Assembly: GCF_047675955.1 (NCBI RefSeq)
Contig: NC_132913.1
Location: 74,767,236 to 74,831,235, forward strand
Origin: Chlorocebus sabaeus
Taxonomy: Eukaryota; Chordata; Mammalia; Primates; Cercopithecidae
Reading direction: 5' to 3'
DNA length: 64,000 nucleotides
Part shown: one piece after another, positions 1 through 13,900 of the stretch
How positions within the stretch are numbered: position 1 is the first letter of the stretch
Layout of the letters: the number at the start of each line of letters is the position of its first letter
Notes under the pieces: model-generated
Database searches by the model: none
Told to the model about the DNA's origin: nothing
The model's input: only the letters and a program-made list of their open reading frames with translations
Program-made: the position numbers and the translations under genes

Positions 1-1077
1 AAATGGTCACTTCTGGCTATCAGCAAATTTATTGATGAGTTAACTTTGGTTAATAAACATGTTGCATATATTAATAAAATTACAATGTATGTGTGAACAT
101 GTACTTACTACCTCTTTCTTCTGAAAAATATCAGTTATCAGTTTAGTACAAACTAAGTACTAAAATAGGTTAAAATTCAAGAAGAAAGGATAAAAACAAA
201 ACATTATTAAGCCCCAATGTAAAAGATAAAAATACCTAGAGAAAACTCAAAAGAAAGAGCTAATTTTGTTCAAGTAGCAAAACTGGTGAAATGGTTGGAC
301 AATAAAATCCTAATCAACTAAATCTGGAAAACACAGAAAAGTAATACAGCAAATAGGGATAATACCTAGACTTTCTTGATATGATGTTGCCATGGTGAAA
401 TATAACAACTTAGCTGAAGAAAAAAATATATAAACCTAAGTATATTTATGAAGAGAAAATCAGAACCTTGAAGAAATATACTGGTTAAATTCAGCTGATG
501 GCTATAAAGGCAATCAAGTGAATTAAAAAATGAGGAATTATGTGAAAAACACACACTTCAATGCTTTCTATGATGTTTTAACGTGTAAGAAATAATTTTT
601 TACAATAGGTAGAAAGAGACACAATCACTCTCAGGAGATATGCAAGCTTCATAAATTATTGTAAATGTGCAACCAGTTTTTAAAAAAGAACACATAATCA
701 CCCGTGAATAGAATTATTCATTTTCCTCCTCTCTTTATTTTTCAAAGGAGATTTTGATAGATATTAGTTTTTGAATGAAGAGAAATAGAAAGTTAGAGCT
801 ATGATTCAAGACATTTTCTATCTGTGTTCTTGTTCATGATGAGAAATGTTATTCATACATATCCAATTTTAAAAGCAATAAAACATATTTTTCCTTTCCC
901 TGGACCATCTAACCAAAGACAGATAGTTAATCCTTCTCTTAAATAGTTAAAAGCAAAAAGTGACTTAATTATAACCCTGCAACATTAAGTCACTGCCATT
1001 CAATTAGAAACAAATGTTTCAGAGGAAAATTTTAATTCATTTAGCTTACAAATTCATTGTGACTCATAATAAGGAAA
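1..1077. other. CALCRL intron 1, no recognised element
   Basis: AT-rich intronic DNA. The short open frames are interrupted and have no start context, splice sites or family motifs. I see no repeat I can name. Confidence 0.5.
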
Positions 1078-1740
1078 ATGCAGTTTAAAACCACAACGAG
1101 ATACTATGCTACACTCAACCGACTAGCAACAATTAAAAAGTTTGACAGTACTACACAGCATTAGAAAAGATATGATGCAATGGAAACCTCATACACTCTT
1201 GGTGGGAGTATAAATTGGCATAAGCATTTTAAATTGCTAGGATCCTGAAATCTCACTGAAAAATATATCCTCAAAAAAACATGGACATATGTGTACCAGG
1301 AGATATGTTAACAAAATGTTCATAGCTTCATTGTTTGTAATAGTAAAACTGTGGAAGAAATCCAGATGTTCCTCAGCAGGAAAAAGGATAAATACATTGT
1401 GTTACATTCATACAATGGAACACTGTAATAGTGAAAGGAAAGAGCCACAGCTATACCCATTAACAATGATTTATCTCAAGAACATAATGCCGAAAGGAAG
1501 AAGCAAGTCTTCAAAGAATGTATTCAAGATAATTCCAGTTTCATTAAAGTAAAAATAAAAACAGAAAAATAACGTAAAAGTTTGCCCAGAAACCATATGT
1601 GGTAAAGTCATAAAGTAAAACAAGGAAATGATTAGTACAAGCTTAGGGTAAAGTCCATGTGAGTCAATCAGGGAAGAACATGATGGACAATCTTGGGTCT
1701 AAGTATACAGGAGTTTATTTATTTAAACAGTATATGTGTA
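1078..1740 (+). repeat. Old L1 (L1M-type) fragment, sense
   Basis: Reads as a decayed L1 ORF2 3' end and 3' UTR. Typical phrases of the family are present, such as a cacaacgagatact block, a cactcttggtgggagtat block and a later catacaatggaacactg block. Many substitutions and small indels show it is old. The 87-residue open frame at 1289-1552 is a remnant of this element, not a gene. The 3' edge against the neighbouring LTR is approximate. Confidence 0.65.
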
Positions 1741-2155
1741 TGAGTTAGACTGTCCTTGTTTTGCTATAAAGAAATACCCGAGGCTGGGTAATTTTTAAAG
1801 AAAATAGGTTTAATTGGCTCATGGTTCTGCAGGCTGTATAAGCATGGCTCCAGTGTCTGTTTCTGGCAGAGCCTCAGGAAGTCTACATTCATGACAAAAG
1901 GGGAGCTGACATATCCTCATATCTCGTGGAGACAGAGGGAGCAAGAGAGGGAGCAGAAAGGTCCTATACTCTTTTAAACAACCAGACTTTGTGTGAACTA
2001 ACATAGCGAGAACTCACTTAATACCAAGGGGATGGTGTTAGGTCATTCATGATTCAATCTCCTTCCACCAGGCCCCACCTCCAGCACTGGGAATCACATT
2101 TCAACATTCAACCTTCATATGAGATTTGGAAGGGACAAACATCCAAACTATATCA
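1741..2155 (-). repeat. MST-type MaLR solo LTR, antisense
   Basis: Starts with the reverse complement of an MST/THE1-like LTR 3' end (a tataaagaaatacccgag block, then gaggctgggtaattt). It ends with tgagatttgg and atatca, the complement of a TGATAT LTR 5' terminus. Length of about 415 bp fits a complete MST LTR. Divergence suggests MSTA/B rather than THE1. No convincing 5-bp target duplication was seen. Confidence 0.75.
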
Positions 2156-3903
2156 GTATGGTATACATAACATTCTACATACGAAACTACATTCTACATT
2201 CTACATCTAACATTTCTACGTAAGAAAATTAAGAAAATTTCTTAATCATAAAGGTTTTTGTAGAAAAGTATGCAGAGCATAATTCCCTCCTACAGAATGA
2301 TGTATTTGTTATGAATCTATGGATCAACATATATGAAATGCAATTTATTAGGGAAAGGTCAAGGGATCTGAGTGGGAGATGGAGCTGCCTTAGACAGTAC
2401 TGATCCCATTTGAAAGTTTATTATGTGATTTAAATGTACAAATTCCATTTGATTACAAATTAATTCTTATATATACAAAGGAATTTTGGAACAGCAATAA
2501 TTTCTAACCCTTAAATCAAGGGGGGTGTGTGTGTGTGTATTTACCCCTGAATCTGATGAAGGTGAAAAGGGTCTACAAATTTGTAATTTGGATTATTACC
2601 AAGTTCCTAAGATTTGTAAGTTAGAATGATTCAGACAAGAAAAATGTGCCACCAAGTCACAGAACTAATCATTCTCAGCCCAGAATTAAAATAGGAAGTA
2701 TTACATACATTTTGTTATTTATGGGTAGCTCAGTATACATTTATAGTTATTGTTTAGTTATTTGTGAAGAAAATCACTTGATTTAAACATGTGTCCTATT
2801 TACTGACTTATTTTGTTATTGTAAGTTTGACTCTATTGGATTATTATGCCTTATTCACACAACATCCAAAATACAGAAAAGAGAACACTATCCCAGGGCA
2901 CACATGCATCACTTAAGCATCATCTCCATCTGTCTGTTGAGCCATCCCTAATTTGGTAGACTAATTTGGTAGGTTCAGAATAAGCAGAGAGATTTTCACT
3001 TTACCAAACAGCACTGCTGCTTTAAATGTGATATGACCAATGTAGCCCAACCTGTTGAGGTCCTGAGAGACTGAGACAGATTTTATGACCCCTACACTTA
3101 AAAGCAGAGTAATTATCTTGACCAATTGGGTTCAATCCTGAAACGCAAGTCAGTTATTACCACCCAGGAGGTGGTATTTACTTTTCACAATTTTTTAAAT
3201 AAATACTTTTCAGCTCTTATCAGAAGGAATAACCCTGAAGCTTAACACTCACCATGCCCCAATTGAAGAGACACATTAAAGGTTTACCATCCAAAATTTT
3301 AGACCAAGCATCTGGAAGATATTTGCATGTCAACTAAAAATGGTACCCATTGAAGTGCCCATTGTCCATGGCCATGTAGACAAAGCATCTCATCTTAATT
3401 TATGTGATTCGGCACTGGATTTTTATAATGTAACAAATTACAAATCTAGCCAATCAAATGTCTTATTGGACTAATTTATCTTCCTTTACAGCCTCTCCTT
3501 TTATCTTCTCTTTCTTTTCCTGTCTTTATTCTGTTTGCTCCCCTTTTCTTTTAAAGTTTCTCTTGCTTTCAAATTTCAAACCTCCCTCTGATCTTTTAAC
3601 TTGGGAGCAATAATTACTAAGTTAATATTGTTTTTACAGTCATATATTTCTATTCTTTAGATGCGAAATTTTTCGTTACACTCTGTTCTGGTTGGCTTTT
3701 CACTCTTTAATCTTATTCCTTCCATTTCAAATTTCATCAGCTTTTGGGTCAATCTCCCAAGACTTCACACTGCCATTTGTAAAAGCCACTGTCACCAGAC
3801 CTGAAACAAAATGCATTGCTCTGGATTTACTCAAAAAGAGCAAAGTTTAGGATGTGCAACATTTTAAAATATTAAATTCAATTTTAAATACATATTATTT
3901 AAA
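2156..3903. other. CALCRL intron 1, no recognised element
   Basis: AT-rich intron with a short imperfect GT run near 2524-2540 and pyrimidine-rich stretches around 3480-3600. No coding exon, RNA gene or repeat recognised. Confidence 0.45.
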
Positions 3904-3918
3904 ACTGAGATACATATA

Positions 3919-4209
3919 GGCTGGGCTTCGTGGCTCACACCTGTAATCCAAGCACTTTGGGATGCCAAGGCGGGCAGATCACGAGGTCAGGAGATCAAGA
4001 CCATCCTGGCTAATACAGTGAAACCCAGTCTCTACTAAAAATACAAAAAATTTGCTGGGCGTGGTGACAGGTGCCTGTAGTCCTAGCTACTCAGGAGGCT
4101 GAAGCAGGAAAATGGCGTGAACCCGGGAGGCGGAGCTTGCAGACTGCACTCCCGCCTGGGCGACAGAGCGAGACTCCATCTCAAAAATCAAAAATCAACA
4201 ACAAAAAAC
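3919..4209 (+). repeat. AluY-like element with exact 15-bp target duplication
   Basis: Complete sense Alu from ggctgggcttcg to an A-rich tail with caa interruptions. The right arm has the atggcgtgaacccggg and ggagcttgcag features of AluY. The duplication actgagatacatata is exact at 3904-3918 and 4210-4224, which fixes both edges. About 17 bp that normally follow gcttgcag (the segment before actgcactcc) are missing. Confidence 0.85.
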
Positions 4210-4224
4210 ACTGAGATACATATA

Positions 4225-6554
4225 AACCTGGAAAGCACATCTACTTTAGAAACATCTGAAGTGAATAATTAGTTAGCAATAGGAATTAATTAAAACAGGA
4301 CTTATCAGAGAAATCTTAATAACATTTGTTTGTAAACAACATCATGAATTATAAAATTGATTTAAGGTTATATTTCATGCTGTAGACTAGTCAGTTATGT
4401 CACTGGTGTTACCATCAATCTCTGGAATAGACATACTTAACACAGTCAAGGCAATCCAACATACAGAGAGCTAAACAAACAAACAAACAAACAAAAAAAA
4501 CTACTAAAAAAGTTTGATTTTTACACATACCCTAAAATCCACTCTGCAATACAGAGTACATTGTAATAATTAGCAAAACTATTTAAAATTTATAGAAATG
4601 TTTTTACATCTAATTTAGGATCAAACAATTTTTCAGACTTCAAAATAACCTTAATTCAATCTACAAGTAGTATTTTGTCAGAAAAGGCTCTCAAGGATAT
4701 TTGGTGTCCCCACTGAATCTAGGTGAGAGTGAACAAGTATTTTGGCACAGCCTTTTTCTAAACAAGAATATTGGGAATAACCATTTGTTATTGCAGGGAC
4801 TGGTACTAGCTTGAGAAAGTGTGACATTACTGCTCACTGTGAAAAATTAGTCATCTTTGCACTCAAACTTTAAGGGCAAAGTATACAAATCCAAATTTCT
4901 TTCAAGGCTTTTATTTATGTAGAGTTTGTCTTAAGTGCCTTTTACATTATTTCATCAAGCCTATTCAGATTAGAAATTTCCACTGTCTTGTCTTTTTAAA
5001 GACAGCCCTATTTTATTATTTTTTTCTATTTTAAGCTCCTTAGGATAAAGAAAATGTGTTGTAGAATACTGAATTATCTTGCCATATATAAACTTACCAG
5101 AAACAAACTGACTAATTTTAAAAACAAAATATAGCTTTTCAAAGGACATGCTTATCTGTATGTTTTATAATAATAACTTTATCAAAAATATGCTGTTTGA
5201 TAATGACTATATCAAATAAAGTCAGAAAGTTTAGGGATAAGAGTTAAGAAACAGGAAAGGTTGGTTGTAAGAAGAAGCAATTTGACAATTTTAAAAAATG
5301 TTTTGTGTGATAGTTCATCTAAGACAGAGAGTTATTTAATCCAAACCAGTGTGTTGCTTATGGTTTAAAATCCAGTCAGTAGTGTGATAAGAGAATATGT
5401 AGAAGAACAGTAAAATTACAACTTTGACACATTTTGTATACATATTTTTTCTGAATACTGTGGATATATGTTGGTAATTAGTATTTTTCTCAAAGTAAAG
5501 TTATTGTTTTACTGAATGACATACATATTTGAACTCAGAAGAAAGAAAACCTTAATAGTGGTATTTCTAGATAAATTAATAATTAGAATTCTGCTTTAAA
5601 AGAAAACAATAAAGTTAACACTGAATCTCAAACAAATGGGGAATCTAAATGAGAAAATAAAAGGCGTATTCTTATAATATGAGTTGTGTCCATTCAGAAG
5701 ATAACTTGTGTAAAGATTCATAATGAGGCTTTCAAACAAATTAGATTTATTTAATCACAAATATGTATTTCAATTTATAAAATAGTCCTTTGACTGTAAG
5801 TTTAGAAAACTTTCGTAACCATACAATGATGTAAGGTCATTGACAGTTGGCATTGTTTTTGAGTTATCTGTATTTATACATTAACACTGAAAAGCTTAAT
5901 AAATTACAGACTAACAAACATGTAACTTACTGTTTACCAAACAGATGTAAAACTTTTTGGCAATTAAACAGAATTTGTATTATGCTATAGATGTTTTCAG
6001 AAAAGATTACTTTTCTTTCCTTCAATTTCATTGCTAAGTTTTTGTGTGTGCGTGTGTGTTTTTTTATTTTTATTTTTTTCCCCTCCTTGTGTAGGCTCTT
6101 TAGTGCTATTGTCCAGAAAGGCAATAAGTAACGGAATAAGGCTTTTGTTGGGAGGCAAGAGTTGGCAAATCAGCCAGTTTCAACAAGAATTCTGCCAGTT
6201 TTAGCCATTGTGTGGCCATTTGGGGAAAGGCTTCAACATTTTATGTTAAAATACTGAGTGATCTTCTCATTTACCCTAATTTGAAAGGTCATTCCCTGGA
6301 ATTTAGTAAAATCTGAACATTAAGTATATTACAGGAAGCATCTTCTAACTTTTTGCCTTTCAAAGTCAGTGAAGGAATACATATTAGGTTGAAGTAAGAA
6401 TTAAAAAATGAAAATTAATTTTTGAATATTTTCTTTTTGGAAATATACAGTGATTCTAACACCTTCAGTATTTTTACTCCAGCATCTCTTGAATAATATA
6501 TAAACTCACATGAAGCCAATATCCAGTTTTCTGTGAATTAGACTCTAGCATAAA
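4225..6554. other. CALCRL intron 1, no recognised element
   Basis: AT-rich DNA with A- and T-runs (a caaa repeat at about 4471-4500 and a T-rich stretch near 6059-6080). No gene, splice-site pair or named repeat seen. Confidence 0.45.
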
Positions 6555-7250
6555 GAAACATTCATTAATTTATTCATTTATTCATTTAAACATTTAGTAA
6601 ACAGTTTTAGGGCACCTAATATACAGCACTTATCTAGGTGCTTCATATATATCAGTGAAATGAAAATCAGGCAGAAATCCTTGCACTGGAGCTTATATGT
6701 TAGTGGGTGGATGGAAAATAAAAAATAACAGCAAGGTTGGGTATGGTGGCTCACGCCTGTAATCCCAGCACTTTGGGAGGCCAAGGTGGGCAGATCACTT
6801 GAGGCCAGAAATTTGAGACCAGCCTGGCCAACATGGTGAAACCCTGCCTCTACTAAAAATACAAAAATTAGCTGGGTGTGGTCATGCTGAGGTAGGAGAA
6901 TCCCTCAAACCCGGGAGGCAGAGGTTGCAGTGAGCCAAGATCATACCCCTGCACTCCAGCCTGGGCAAGAGAGCAAGACTATTCAAATAACTAAATAAAT
7001 ACAAAACAAAACAAAACAAAAAAACAGTAAATATGTAAATTATAGTAGATTGGTGTAAGATGATTAGTATTACAAGAAAAAAGGACAAACTAAACTAGAT
7101 GAAGAAGAAAAGAGGTCTGTGGTGGTATAGACGTAGGTTGATTTTAAATAATTATCGATGTAAACTCTTTAGAAGAGTTCACATTGGAGCAAGAATGCAG
7201 GGTGGTGAGGGACTTAGGTATATGGGTATCTGAGAGAAGAACATTTTATG
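6555..7250 (-). repeat. L2 element, antisense, split by an Alu
   Basis: Plus strand begins with attcatttattcattt followed by gggcaccta and a ttgcactggagctta block, the usual reverse complement of the L2 3' end. After the Alu (6735 to about 7025), a block with ggtggtgagggacttagg and tctgagagaagaacattt continues the same old LINE. Divergence is high, so the outer edges are approximate. Confidence 0.6.
6735..7025 (+). repeat. AluS-like element with internal deletion, inside L2
   Basis: Sense Alu from ggttgggtatggtggctc to a caaaa-rich tail. The left arm is intact. The right arm lacks about 30 bp (the usual gcctgtaatcccagctactc segment): the sequence runs from ggtgtggtcatgctgag straight on. It inserted into an older L2. 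Confidence 0.85.
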
Positions 7251-9040
7251 CTAATTGAAAGAAACCTACAAGTAATTCTTAATTCTCCTTTAGAAAATGT
7301 GTATATCCTTCTTTAAATCTGTGCCAATTGAAATCAGAAGTACTGGCAATAAGTAAACTTGTCTAGAGGTGAAGGACTTGATAAATGGAAGAAGAGACAT
7401 TTAAATCTGGAATACAAGATCTATAGGTCCATAAGTAAGGAAGATAGCACTCTTTTCATATTCAGATGCTAATGTGATGCTTATGTAATGTAGAGCAAAA
7501 GACAAACCTAGAAATTATTAAAATAAATACTCCTTCATACTATTATGAGATCATTGTATTACTATTATAATCTTATATCAATGAAATTATATGATGCACA
7601 ATGATCTTTGTTCCTTACCAAAAATTTAATTTCATTGCAAACAGTTGTTAAACTGGAATGGATATACTGTTATAACTGATGTCCCTATACATATTAGGTT
7701 GAACTAAAATGTCCAGATGAATAAAAAAGCATGTCTGTTATAAAGACTGTTTCCCTTCCATGATGATAACATCACGCAACTATTTCTGTAAGGAAAATGT
7801 AGACCAGAATGTAGGACAAGCCTTCAAGTCTAAACTATTTTGAGTAAGGGGGTAGAATGTTGTCAGAGCGTAAACATCTAACATCTTTTATTTCTTTTAA
7901 AAAAGCACATGTCATTTCAAGACCTACACCATAGTTAGATTTAATGAAACATTGAGATGGAGTCTCTCTTTTCTAAGTTAGGAATCCATTAACTAAATTT
8001 ATTTAACTTATCCAGGCCTCTAGTTTAGGAAGCCACATGTCATATTTAAGGTTTTGAACATATGCAGTCTTTTACGGTACTGGAGTCAGGACAGTTGAGA
8101 ACTTGCTGAACGAACTTAGCTTTCAGGATTAGTATGAAAAGTTACACATTTACTGGATGTTTTTGAGGAATGCTTGCATTATATCTAAACTCAAATATAA
8201 AGTCTTTGTTAATTTTGGTGTATATTTACTTTGAAGGAAGTAGACTGGAATTTGGTTCATTAAATATAAACATATATTAATTTTATGATCAAAATGACTT
8301 TCACACTGATAACATGGAACATAGAACAGGAAATCCTTTTGGAAAGTGCATAATTAAGGAAGTTAGCTATTGTGAGAAATTCAATTAATTAAAAAATTAA
8401 ACAATATTTAGGAAAATCATTATATGAATTTCACTCCTGCCAGGTTGTTGCAGGCCTTAATATTTGCTCATATCTCATTTGAAGGCCTTCCTATTCAAAT
8501 TAATGAAGGCAAATATTCATCAAATCTTTATTCTTAGGAATATCACTTTCTTTAACCATGGTATTTGCAATAGAATTAGACATAAAAAATATTTTTTTTC
8601 AAAGTAGGAAAGGTAAAAACTATATTAGAAGCAATTGAAAGGGAGATATTTCAGAATATCTTAACCAAAGAAAACATAAAATTGCAAACACAGTGAATCT
8701 GGTTGTTGTTTATTTCAGGTTTTTTGATGTTTTGTCAATAACTGAAGGTTAGCTATGATAATAAATATATACATATTTATTATATGTATTTGATTTATCT
8801 GATTTATCAGACATTAAAAGATCTGATTTATCAGGTTTTGTCATTTTAGAAAACACTCTAGTTAAGATATTGAGTCTTGATCTTGTGACAAGATGAAAAA
8901 TAGAGTGACAGCCAGCAGTATGGATTAAGACTTTACACTTTGATTGGAACTGTCTTTACAAAACATGGAAGTGGTGGTGGTGTTGTCCAGAGCAGGAGAC
9001 CTGTCTTGCTGGCCTTTGGCACCTAGCATAGGGCCAGGCA

Positions 9041-9063
9041 CCTCATAAGTACTTCTTATGAGG
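9041..9063. repeat. 9-bp inverted repeat
   Basis: Arms CCTCATAAG (9041-9049) and CTTATGAGG (9055-9063) pair exactly around a 5-base loop. It lies in what looks like an old L2/MIR end (gcacctagcatagggccagg just before). Probably chance or repeat decay. Confidence 0.6.
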
Positions 9064-9568
9064 TACTTTTATGGACCATATTGTTTAATCCTAATATCCC
9101 CTCATAGAAATAAATGTATAGTCATATGAGTTAAAATATAAATATTCTTTGACAGAAATAAACTCTGGGATGAAAAATCAGTCTGCTTTCTTCCCCCAAA
9201 TGAAATATACTGCAATATTACCAGATTTTAATTTGTTCAGAGAAAGAGCAATTTTGGCATACAGGAAAATATGCTACTCTTGACCACCTGAGGCCAGAAT
9301 GTAGCTATTGGGCATATGGTTTGGAAAAAAGTGAATGTTAGGCTAAGTGAGAAAACTTAGTGGAACGAGAAGGATACCAAAAAAGAGATGGAAAATTGCC
9401 AACTGCAGATTGTACTTACTGTATAGTTTTTCCTAAAGCCCTGAAAGTCATGCCTTCTGTTTGCTGGGAAAACTTTTGGTCATTTGTTTCTGATGTCCAT
9501 GTCTGTCTTTTGAATTCTGTCCTTTACTCTCTGATCTATAAAAGTATCTGAGGTGGCTTAAAAACATT

Positions 9569-9591
9569 ACACACACACACACACACACACA
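9569..9591. repeat. (CA)n microsatellite
   Basis: Uninterrupted AC dinucleotides, followed by a mixed ca/ta/cata stretch up to about 9625. Confidence 0.9.
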
Positions 9592-10735
9592 TGCATACAC
9601 ATATATATACATACATATATATTTTTTACCTTATTTTATAAGAGTAACTGTCATGTGAATTACCTGAAACATGGGTTTTTAAACTGAGAGTTGAAGAACT
9701 CTTAACGTAGCTATCAAAAAAGAGATCCTATGAAACTCATGCAACTGTATGCAAAACGTGAGTCCCTTTGAATGTAGTTTGTTTGTTTGTTATTTATGGA
9801 AAAAAAGTTTTTGGTTTCATTACATCCTCAATGTGGGTCTTAATTTATAAAATATTGAATGATAAATTCTTAAAATGAATTATTTTAAACCAAAACCTAA
9901 ATTTTTTTTTGCCCTCCTATTGCACAGGCACTCTTTCTATTTTTGAAATATAATAAATAAGAAAATACAAGTGTCTCCCATTAGGTGGCAGTAATAAGTT
10001 CCTACACTAAGAACTTTAAAAAATAATAATAATCAAAAACAACTTGGAATCCTAAAAACTGAATTTATTGGATCCTTCTTAATGTTCTCATTTTGAGATT
10101 GTGGAGCTGCTATAATAATCAAAACTAAAATTTTCTGACAGATGTCTACATTTATCTCTACTGTAGTATAGTCACACAAGTAGCAAATAAATTTGCATAA
10201 ATAAGTTTACTTTTATTATCCTGTGTTAGAATAGATTCAATTTGGATTTGGTGAATCATATCACTATTCAACTTTGCATAACTTCGGTAATGAGAGGTCT
10301 AATAATAGATAATACACAATAGTATAATGAAATATTTAGGATTTAGATTCATAATATATTTAGGATAAAACCAGAGTTTTGTCAATGAGGATTGTGCAGC
10401 TTTGGGTTTCATTGAGTTTCATGTGTAAAGAAACACAACAATTTTTGTTTAATATACCTTTTTAAATTGTTCATATGCAGGTATTTGTAAGTGCTCAAGT
10501 TCTATGGAGATAGTAATTATCAATATCAATTTTATTAGGTTCTGGCATGTATTGTACGATGGCAAAAGGATGGTCACTCTAACACTGTAATTACAAATCA
10601 CACTTGTTCACTCTTCCTGTCTTACAGATAGATTCCATTCTGTCTATCCATATGGATATTGATTGTTTGGAATGAAATTTGCATAGAAACAAATTATGTC
10701 CTCAGTCTCATTCACAACAGACTTAAGGTGAACAT

Positions 10736-10925
10736 AAAAATTTATTAAATATGTACTAAATGCCAAGTACTAAAAAATTTCCACGTGTTAATTCACGGAT
10801 TATTTATAAAACCTTATAAAGCAGTATGATTATCACTTACACTTTATAGATGAGAAAGGGGAACTGATAAGTGGTAAATTTTGGGTTCATATGTGGATGG
10901 TCTAAATCCAAAGTGCATCACAGTG
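10736..10925 (+). repeat. MIR fragment
   Basis: Sense MIR core: a tgccaagtac block, a stretch about a rise in copies of tta/atta, then actttatagatgagaaa, matching the conserved MIR centre (bttttacagatgagraaact). Heavily diverged. Confidence 0.55.
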
Positions 10926-13900
10926 TACTTCTATAAATACCATATACCTAAATTTCTAAAATAAATGCAGAAATTTTTTCTTAATTTATAAAGTATATTT
11001 GTATATTTGTAGAAAAGACAGAAACCAATATATCATTAAAAGTAATATTTTAAAGACATATTCACATTGACTAATAAAACATTAAACATGTTACTCTAAT
11101 ATTGTTTCCATTACTAAGTACAAAATAAAAATCACTGTTTTGTATTGATGACATTCTTTTCCCATGGTTTTAACCCTCTTTTTCTATTATAATGTCATTT
11201 ATTGCTCTCTGATACTTACCAAAATTTCTATTTTTCCTTCAAATTATCCTTGGAAGAAAGGCAAAATCGAGGTGCATATGCAAAATATCTGCATAATCAT
11301 TGGTCTCAGGTTAATTAGTGAACACCGTTCAAATTAACACTCATTTGTAAAATTTATGAATTCAGTAGTTGGATACAAGAAAAACTTATCTTCATTTTGG
11401 TTAATAAAACCAAACCTGTGTGCTCATGAATATGTATTGATCCTCCATGTGACTAGGCTGTAAGGAGATGGGCACTTATAAACCATCTAGTTGCTACGTA
11501 ACTAAATCATTGCAATTTAATATACCAAATGATATGCTCAAAATTCACTATAATTTTATGAGAAACATAAATGAACTTAAGTTAGCCTAAGTCTGAATAG
11601 AGAAATAACTACAGTTTTATGCAAAAGTTCATGGCATATTAACTTTTTTTTTTTTGAGATGGAGTCTCACTCTGTCTCCCAGGCTGGAGTGCAGTGGCCA
11701 TATTAACATTTTTTAATTCAAAAAGATATGTTCTGTGTTAAGGGAAATAAGATTTGTCTGAAAATTGGGCTTCATTCAGCAATGTTAATAAAATATAAAA
11801 CTATAGCCTCAATACCATAGGGGTTATTTATGTATTCATTTTGGCTTATGCTAGGTTGAATTGGGTTGGGGTTTTTGTCTTTTTAATTTTTAATAATGGA
11901 AAAAGTGTATAACACATTTAATTTGAACCATGAAAAAATTAAAAAATAAAACTTTTTTAACATTTCAAAAGTAAATACACTAGTTGGGCCATCTTTGCAA
12001 ACAATAATATTTTGGTGTGTTAGTTTTGAATAATACTGTCTCTTAAGTAAACAAACTAATTGAAGAAAAAATGGAAGAATTGTGTTTTAGGAAAATATTT
12101 GCAACTTATTACCTGATAATAATTTTAGTAACCTAGGAAACAGAGACCCTAACTCAGTTCACAGGCAGTGATATTATTTTATATTTTTGTAAGAAGTAAG
12201 ACCTGATTGTGTCCTTAAAAATGGAATACATTTCTTCTCTTTTTTGTAATATAGCTTACTACAATTAAATTAATTTGATTTTAAGATTATTCAAATAAGG
12301 AAAAATGCAGAGATTAATTGACTTAATCTAATTCACATGGTCCATGTGAATAAATGGGAAAAGGATAGATCCATCTGGTTAGAATGCGGAGTTTATCTTG
12401 TATTTCTGGTAAGTTTTTATTTTCCACCTATTTGCATGATAATATTTTTGTATATTAAATGAGAAGATGTCTTGAAATAATTTGTAATCCAGTATGGTAC
12501 ATGTACTTTGTCAGAAAAATAGAACATACCTGAGAAATTGTGAATGTGTATAGTTTACCCATGGATTTGAAAACCAGATACAGATAAATGTTTTAAATAG
12601 CTGTGTACCATTTGTCTATCTTAAGCGTATTCTCCAAAATTCTGAGTAAGTCAAAACTAAGATACGTTACACACTTGACTCTCATAAGAGTGTCTTTCAT
12701 TAACACCATTGCAATGATAGAGCTTGTGTTTACAGTTTAATAGCTTCTCTGAATGCCAAGCATAAGATACGCAATAAAGCAAAAGATTTTAAATAACCTT
12801 TCTTGAACATATTTGTATTCTGAAAAGTTGGTACTGTAATCATGATATCTCCAAAACCAGAATTATTTGTTAAAGCTGTATTCAAGGTCATATGTAGAGT
12901 ATGAAATAAATTTTGTTTACTGAATACATTTTTGATCCTTTAAAGATTATTATTGTTTTCTATAAAGATCTAGAATAATCTTTTAAAATTAAGTTACTAT
13001 CAAACTTCTGCCATGTAGATAAAATTGGTAACAAAATACTTTTACAATGTTTCCAAATATGATCTAGTTAGAAATATGTAGTGATGCTATTAACTGAAAT
13101 TCAATTAGTCTTTATGTGTTTATCAAATAACTTGTCCACATTAATCTGTAAAGCAAATAACATAATCGTTTTACCTTTATATTATTTTCAATATTTTTTT
13201 ATTAAATTTTATTTGTTATGCATGAAAAAATAGTATAATATGTGCAGATGAACGTAAATGTTCTTATAAATATGCTAAGTATTGACTTCACTTAAAATTC
13301 ATACATGTTCGGAGTTACCAGTGAGAAAAGCATATACATCTTGCCCATTCATTTGAAACAATTTTCAAAGTTACAGACCCAGTATTATTTTTAAAAATGT
13401 TTTTGTTATTCCAGTTTTTCAAAGTGAATGAACAGTTTCATATATTATAAAAATCTACATATTTTAACTTTTAGTATAATGCTTTGGTATGTAAGATAGA
13501 AAAAATCTTGTAACAATAACCGAAAACATTATCTCTTTAAGAAATAGAATATTTCAGGTAAAACGTATTTTAGCTCACGTTATTCACATAATATTTCAAT
13601 TCTGTGTCTAATTTTACTTATTTAGAATTGACTGAAGGCTCAATGCATTGATTTTATGATGCTACAAGGAAACATCATCTAGCAAAGTAAATTCATTTCT
13701 TTATAGCTAAAAGCATGCATTGATACTCTGACATTCTCTTATCATTAAAGAAAGCACATTTTGAACACAATAATCTGAATTTTTATTTCAAACTTCCAGT
13801 TATGTCCTCAAAGATTTCCTTTGGCGAATGACCTTCAATGTTCATCGTCTAGTGTTTTTCAAAAGTATTTTTGGAAAACAAAGATTATAACCCATACTGT

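Larger units (their letters stand above)
7251..10735. other. CALCRL intron 1, mostly unassigned
   Basis: AT-rich intron. Contains a (CA)n run at 9569-9591 followed by a TA-rich stretch, and near 9010-9110 a short piece resembling L2/MIR that carries a hairpin. The 63-residue frame at 9360-9551 has no coding signature. Confidence 0.45.
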
